A DNA stretch of 54,597 nucleotides, from the NCBI GenBank assembly GCA_048498155.1, contig JBEHYN010000015.1, positions 1 to 54,597 of the forward strand, written 5' to 3'. Both the position numbers and the translations under genes were made by a program. The notes under the pieces were generated by a model. The model did not search any database, was not told where the DNA came from, and was given only the letters and a program-made list of their open reading frames with translations. Shown piece by piece: positions 50,816 through 54,597 of this stretch (the stretch's first letter is position 1; each line of letters opens with the position of its first letter). This stretch comes from BOG-938 sp048498155. GTDB lineage: Bacteria; Pseudomonadota; Alphaproteobacteria; Caulobacterales; Caulobacteraceae.

Positions 50816-52168
50816 ATGACCGCACGCGCCGCCGTGATCCTGGCCGCCGGCCAAGGCACGCGCATGAAGTCGCCCACGCCCAAGGTGCTGCACGCCGTGG
50901 GCGCGCGCGCCATGCTCGACCGGGCCATCGATGCCGCCGAGGCGATCGGCTGTGATCCCATCGTGGTGGTGGTGGGCGCACATAGTCCGGCGGTGGGCGC
51001 GCATGTCCGCGCGAGACTGGGCGAGGGCGCGACCGCGCTGCAGGACCCGCCGCTGGGCACCGGCCATGCGGTGCTGGCGGCGCGTTCAGCCCTGGCCGGA
51101 TTTTCCGGCGACGTGGTCATCACCTATGCCGACTGCCCCCTGCTGGACGCGGCGGCGATCGAGCCGCTGTTCGATCTGCGCGGGACCGGAGCTGATCTGG
51201 TGGTGCTGGGGTTTGAGGCGGCCGATCCAGGCGCCTACGGCCGACTGATCCTGGGCGAGGACGGCGCCTTGCTGCGCATCGTGGAGGCCAAGGAGGCGAG
51301 CGTGGGGGAGCTGGCGGTGAACGCCTGCAACTCCGGCGTCATGGCCGCCGATGCGGCCATGCTGTTCGACCTGCTGGGCCAAGTGAAGGCCGACAACGCC
51401 AAGGGCGAATACTATCTGACTGATGTGGTCGGTCTGGCGAACGAGCGGGGCCTGGCAGTCCTGACCACCTTCGCGCCCGAGACCGCGGTGATGGGCGTCA
51501 ATTCACAAGGCGAGCTGGCAGCCGCCGAGGCCGCCTTCCAGGCGCACAGGCGCCTGAACCTGATGGCCGAGGGGGTGAGCATGAGCGCGCCCGAAACGGT
51601 GCACCTGGCCTGGGATACTGAGATTGCCGGCGGGGCTGTGGTCGAGCCCTATGTGGTGTTCGGACCCAAGGCGACGGTTGAAACCGGTGCGGTGATCCGC
51701 GCCTTCAGCCACATCGAGGGCTCGGTCGTGCGCGCGGGAGCTATCGTCGGCCCCTACGCCCGTCTGCGGCCGGGCGCAGACATCGGGCCGGGCGCTCATG
51801 TGGGCAACTTCGTGGAGGTCAAGAACGTGACCCTGGGCGCGGGGGCCAAGGCCAACCACCTGAGCTATCTGGGCGACGGGTCGGTGGGGGCGGGGAGCAA
51901 CATCGGCGCCGGGACCATCTTCTGCAACTACGACGGCTTCGACAAATCCCGCACGGTGATCGGCGAGGGGGCCTTCATCGGCTCCAATACCCTGCTGGTC
52001 GCGCCCGTCACCGTGGGGGACCGGGCCTTCACCGGCACCGGTTCGGTCATCACCGAGGACGTGGAGGCCGACGCCTTGGCGCTGGGCCGCGCGCGCCAGA
52101 CGAGCAAGCCCGGCTGGGCCAAGGCTTTCCGCGCCATGAAAGCCGCCGGTCGAAAGCCTAAGGCATGA
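50816..52168 (+). CDS. glmU: bifunctional N-acetylglucosamine-1-phosphate uridyltransferase / glucosamine-1-phosphate acetyltransferase
   Basis: This 450-residue protein starts at ATG 50816. The nucleotidyltransferase signature LAAGQGTRMKS (residues 9-19) and Pro-Lys after it open the uridyltransferase half, with DCPLLDAAAIEPL and CNSGVMAADAAML further on. The C-terminal half is a left-handed beta-helix (GPYARLRPGADIGPGAHVGN, FVEVKNVTLGAGAKANHLSY, GAGTIFCNYDGFDKSRT) that acetylates glucosamine-1-phosphate. The product is UDP-GlcNAc for peptidoglycan and LPS. Its stop overlaps rpiA by four bases. Confidence 0.97.
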   Translation: MTARAAVILAAGQGTRMKSPTPKVLHAVGARAMLDRAIDAAEAIGCDPIVVVVGAHSPAVGAHVRARLGEGATALQDPPLGTGHAVLAARSALAGFSGDVVITYADCPLLDAAAIEPLFDLRGTGADLVVLGFEAADPGAYGRLILGEDGALLRIVEAKEASVGELAVNACNSGVMAADAAMLFDLLGQVKADNAKGEYYLTDVVGLANERGLAVLTTFAPETAVMGVNSQGELAAAEAAFQAHRRLNLMAEGVSMSAPETVHLAWDTEIAGGAVVEPYVVFGPKATVETGAVIRAFSHIEGSVVRAGAIVGPYARLRPGADIGPGAHVGNFVEVKNVTLGAGAKANHLSYLGDGSVGAGSNIGAGTIFCNYDGFDKSRTVIGEGAFIGSNTLLVAPVTVGDRAFTGTGSVITEDVEADALALGRARQTSKPGWAKAFRAMKAAGRKPKA

Positions 52169-52863
52169 GCGACATCGAGCTGCAGAAGAAGCTGGCGGGA
52201 GACGCCGCCGCCGCCCTGGTCAAGGATGGCATGACGGTGGGCTTGGGCACCGGTTCGACGGCGGTTTATCTGGTTAAGGCCCTGGGCGCGCGGGCGGCGG
52301 CCGAGGGTCTCAAGCTGCGCTGCGTGGCGACCTCGCAGGCCACGGCGAGCCTGGCGGCGAGTCTGGGCCTTGTGCTGGTGGAGCTGGACGATGCGGGCAG
52401 GATCGATCTGACCATCGACGGGGCCGACGAGATCGGTCCGGAGCTTTCCCTGATCAAGGGCGGCGGGGCGGCCCTGCTGCGCGAGAAACTGGTGTGGGAA
52501 GCCTCCAAGCGCTGCGTGGTGATCGCCGACAAGGCCAAGGTTGTGGCTGTGCTGGGTAAATTTCCCCTGCCCATCGAGGTCGTGCCCTTCGGCCATAAAA
52601 CCACCGCCCTGCGCATTTGCGACGCCCTGGCCGACGCGGACATCGGCATAGCCCCGCGCCTGAGGGTCAAGGACGGCGCGCCGGTGCGCACCGATGGCGG
52701 CAATCTGATCTATGACGCCCCGTGCGGCGTGATCGCCGACCCGTCCCTGCTGGCCGAAGCGCTTAAGAGCGTCACCGGCGTGGTCGAACATGGCCTGTTC
52801 CTCGGCATGGCCGACGAGGCGATCATTGGCACGGACGCAGGCGTGGAGCTGTTGGCGCCTTAG
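52165..52863 (+). CDS. rpiA: ribose-5-phosphate isomerase A
   Basis: This 232-residue protein starts at ATG 52165, coupled to glmU. Family motifs are GLGTGSTA (26-33), ATSQAT, DGADEIG (85-91, catalytic Asp pair) and KGGGAALLREK (98-108, with catalytic Glu and Lys), then DGGNLIYD. It interconverts ribulose-5-phosphate and ribose-5-phosphate in the pentose phosphate pathway. Length and motifs are normal. The glmU-rpiA-gor order is part of what suggests Caulobacterales. Confidence 0.97.
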   Translation: MSDIELQKKLAGDAAAALVKDGMTVGLGTGSTAVYLVKALGARAAAEGLKLRCVATSQATASLAASLGLVLVELDDAGRIDLTIDGADEIGPELSLIKGGGAALLREKLVWEASKRCVVIADKAKVVAVLGKFPLPIEVVPFGHKTTALRICDALADADIGIAPRLRVKDGAPVRTDGGNLIYDAPCGVIADPSLLAEALKSVTGVVEHGLFLGMADEAIIGTDAGVELLAP

Positions 52864-52943
52864 TTCGCCGAGGTTGAGCTCGGCGTTTAAATCCCCATCT
52901 ATGCGCACGGCCCCGCTTGGGCCCCATCATGCTGGAGCGGCCT

Positions 52944-54326
52944 ATGGCCCAATATGACTACGATCTGTTCGTGATCGGCGCGGGCTCGGGCGGGGTGCGG
53001 GCCGCCCGGCTGGCGGCTATGAGCGGGGCGCGGGTGGCGGTGGCGGAAGAGGACCGCGTGGGCGGCACCTGCGTGGTGCGCGGCTGCGTGCCCAAGAAGT
53101 TCATGGTGTTCGCGTCTGAGTTTTCCCGCGCCTTCGCCGAGGCCGAGGGTTACGGCTGGTCTAAGGTCGAGAGCACCTTCGACTGGGCCAAGTTCCGCAT
53201 GGCCAATGACGTGGAGATCGGCCGGCTGTCGGGCATCTACGCCGCCAATCTGGCCAAGGCGGGGGCTGAGCTGGTTCACGCCAAGGCCCGCCTGACGGAC
53301 GCCCACACCATTGAGCTGGTCGGCAAGCACAAGAGCGTGACGGCCGAGACCATCCTGATCGCCACGGGTGGCCGGGTTTCGATCCCCATGGAGGCGCCTG
53401 GGGTGGAGCACGCCATCACCTCCAACGAGGCCTTCCATCTGGAGAGCCTGCCCAAGTCGATCCTGGTGGCCGGCGGCGGCTATATCGCGGTGGAGTTCGC
53501 CGGTATTTTCAACGGCCTGGGGGTGGATACGACCCTGGTCTACCGTGGACCCAATATCCTGCGCGGGTTCGACGAGGACGTGCGCGCCCACGTCTCGGAG
53601 GAGATCGAGAAGCGCGGCATCAAGCTGATCGTGGGGACCCAGCATCTGCGGATCGAAAAGACCGATCAGGGCTTGGTCAATGTGCTGGACAACGGGGTCA
53701 CCTTGACCACCGACCAGGTGATGTTCGCCACCGGCCGCGCTCCCTATGTGGAGGGCCTTGGACTAGAAAGCGCCGGGGTCACGCTCAACGAGAAGGGCGC
53801 GGTGGCGGTGGACGACTACTCACGCACCAATGTGCCGAACATCTACGCCGTGGGCGATGTAACCGACCGGATCAACCTGACGCCGGTGGCCATCCGCGAG
53901 GCTGCCGCCTTCGCCGCCACGGTGTTCGGCAAAACGCCCACAAAGTTCGACCACGAACTGGTGCCCACGGCGGTGTTCTCCCAGCCGCCTATCGGGTGCG
54001 TCGGGCTTAGCGAGGGCGAGGCGCGGCGGTCAGGCAAGACGGTTGATATCTATCTGACCAAGTTTCGCGCCATGAAGGAGGTGTTCTACGGCGGCCATGA
54101 CCGGGTGCTGATGAAGCTGGTGGTGGACGCCGAGAGCGACGTGATCTTGGGCTGCCACATCGTCGGCCCAGAGGCGCCTGAGATGATCCAGCTGGCCGCC
54201 GTCGCCGTGAAGATGGGCGTGACCAAGGCTGACTGGGACAACACCTGCGCCCTGCATCCGACCTTGGCCGAGGAGCTGGTGACCATGAAGCAGAAGCACA
54301 CGGCGATGCAGATGAGCCCGGCGTAA
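52944..54326 (+). CDS. gor: glutathione-disulfide reductase
   Basis: 461 residues from ATG 52944, with GGAG nine bases upstream; the frame from 52917 adds nine unneeded residues. The FAD site IGAGSGGVRAAR is near the start. The redox-active pair is Cys43/Cys48 in GGTCVVRGCVPKK. The NADPH site is VAGGGYIAVEFAGIFNGLG, and the second FAD contact is IYAVGDVTDRINLTPVAI. The C-terminal HPTLAEE carries the catalytic His-Glu pair. It regenerates glutathione from its disulfide in the cytoplasm. It may share the glmU-rpiA transcript, being 80 bases downstream. Confidence 0.95.
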   Translation: MAQYDYDLFVIGAGSGGVRAARLAAMSGARVAVAEEDRVGGTCVVRGCVPKKFMVFASEFSRAFAEAEGYGWSKVESTFDWAKFRMANDVEIGRLSGIYAANLAKAGAELVHAKARLTDAHTIELVGKHKSVTAETILIATGGRVSIPMEAPGVEHAITSNEAFHLESLPKSILVAGGGYIAVEFAGIFNGLGVDTTLVYRGPNILRGFDEDVRAHVSEEIEKRGIKLIVGTQHLRIEKTDQGLVNVLDNGVTLTTDQVMFATGRAPYVEGLGLESAGVTLNEKGAVAVDDYSRTNVPNIYAVGDVTDRINLTPVAIREAAAFAATVFGKTPTKFDHELVPTAVFSQPPIGCVGLSEGEARRSGKTVDIYLTKFRAMKEVFYGGHDRVLMKLVVDAESDVILGCHIVGPEAPEMIQLAAVAVKMGVTKADWDNTCALHPTLAEELVTMKQKHTAMQMSPA

Positions 54327-54337
54327 CTATATAGATC

Positions 54338-54455
54338 GTCATCCTCGGCCAACGAAGCGGCTGCCAGCCGCTGAGGCCGAGCCGAGGACCCAGCAGCTCC
54401 AGCCGTCCCGCTTGCTGGGTCCCCCGGTTCGGCCTTCGGCCGCCCGGAGGATGAC
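54338..54455. repeat. extragenic palindromic element
   Basis: The outer arms are GTCATCCTC (54338-54346) and GAGGATGAC (54447-54455). Inner arms are CAGCGGCTGGCAGCC-type stems and a GACCCAGCA / TGCTGGGTC pair, plus GGCCGAAGGCC. It belongs to the same broad class as the element at 38085, although the sequences differ. It fills the gor to DAHP-synthase spacer and may terminate gor. Confidence 0.75.
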
Positions 54456-54505
54456 GCCTCAAGTAAATTGGTCTACAAGCCGCGCCTTCCGAACGAGTGC
54501 CCAAG

Positions 54506-54597
54506 ATGAGTGAACGCTGGACGCCTGCGTCCTGGAGAGCCAAGCCCGCCCTGCACATCCCGTCCGATTACCCGGACGCGGAGGCCTTGGCGCGTGT
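54506..54597 (+). CDS. class II 3-deoxy-7-phosphoheptulonate (DAHP) synthase, N-terminus only
   Basis: From ATG 54506 the 30 codons before the window ends read MSERWTPASWRAKPALHIPS then DYPDAEALAR. The pattern W-P-SWR-KPA followed by YPD and a Leu helix is the conserved N-terminus of class II (plant-type) DAHP synthases, the first enzyme of the shikimate pathway. Only this short stretch is visible, so the call rests on that motif and on its place after gor. Confidence 0.75.
   Translation, partial: MSERWTPASWRAKPALHIPSDYPDAEALAR

Overview
The window looks like a chromosomal segment of a GC-rich alphaproteobacterium. Caulobacteraceae (Phenylobacterium- or Caulobacter-like) is my best guess, from the housekeeping block gph - glmU - rpiA - gor - class II DAHP synthase at the right end, the Sec/Tat-rich periplasmic redox genes and the style of the extragenic palindromes. 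No rRNA or species marker is present, so the genus is an inference.

Layout. (1) 1-11.9 kb, minus strand: a decayed histidine-kinase fragment, then a long likely operon read right to left: a di-haem DUF1592-type protein, a Tat-exported DUF1552 protein, four tandem periplasmic ankyrin genes (the last one frameshifted), a secreted protein of unknown function and a DUF6152 protein. A small cytochrome c lipoprotein lies upstream. (2) 12.2-22.6 kb: PQQ-dependent dehydrogenase, PEBP-like protein, two MFS transporters, a MatB-type acyl-CoA synthetase, and a GMC oxidoreductase with its Tat-exported small subunit behind a wrecked quinoprotein. (3) 22.6-28.0 kb: TonB-dependent receptor divergent from a di-haem cytochrome c - parvulin-like isomerase - HupE/UreJ operon. 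(4) 28-38 kb: beta-helix protein and Sel1 lipoprotein, ACS-family MFS - beta-propeller - cytochrome/HhH operon, DUF1801, dienelactone hydrolase, LLM flavin monooxygenase. (5) 38.2-49.6 kb: another MFS, IS6-type debris, a PQQ dehydrogenase with an N-terminal cytochrome domain, then a 7.1 kb segment bounded by two directly repeated, almost identical IS6-family elements that carries a second ankyrin / DUF1592 / DUF1552 set. (6) 49.6-54.6 kb: AT-rich spacer, tRNA-Val(CAC) and core housekeeping genes.

How it fits together. Nearly everything left of the tRNA is accessory: periplasmic quinoprotein or flavoprotein oxidation feeding c-type cytochromes, outer-membrane uptake (TonB receptor), inner-membrane MFS import, and cytoplasmic processing (LLM monooxygenase, dienelactone hydrolase, acyl-CoA ligase). 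This suggests an island for oxidising an unidentified organic substrate. The most interesting element is the ankyrin - DUF1592 - DUF1552 triad, which occurs twice in different arrangements. One copy has an expanded, gene-converted ankyrin array, and the other sits between IS6 elements. Its function is not established, and I do not assign one.
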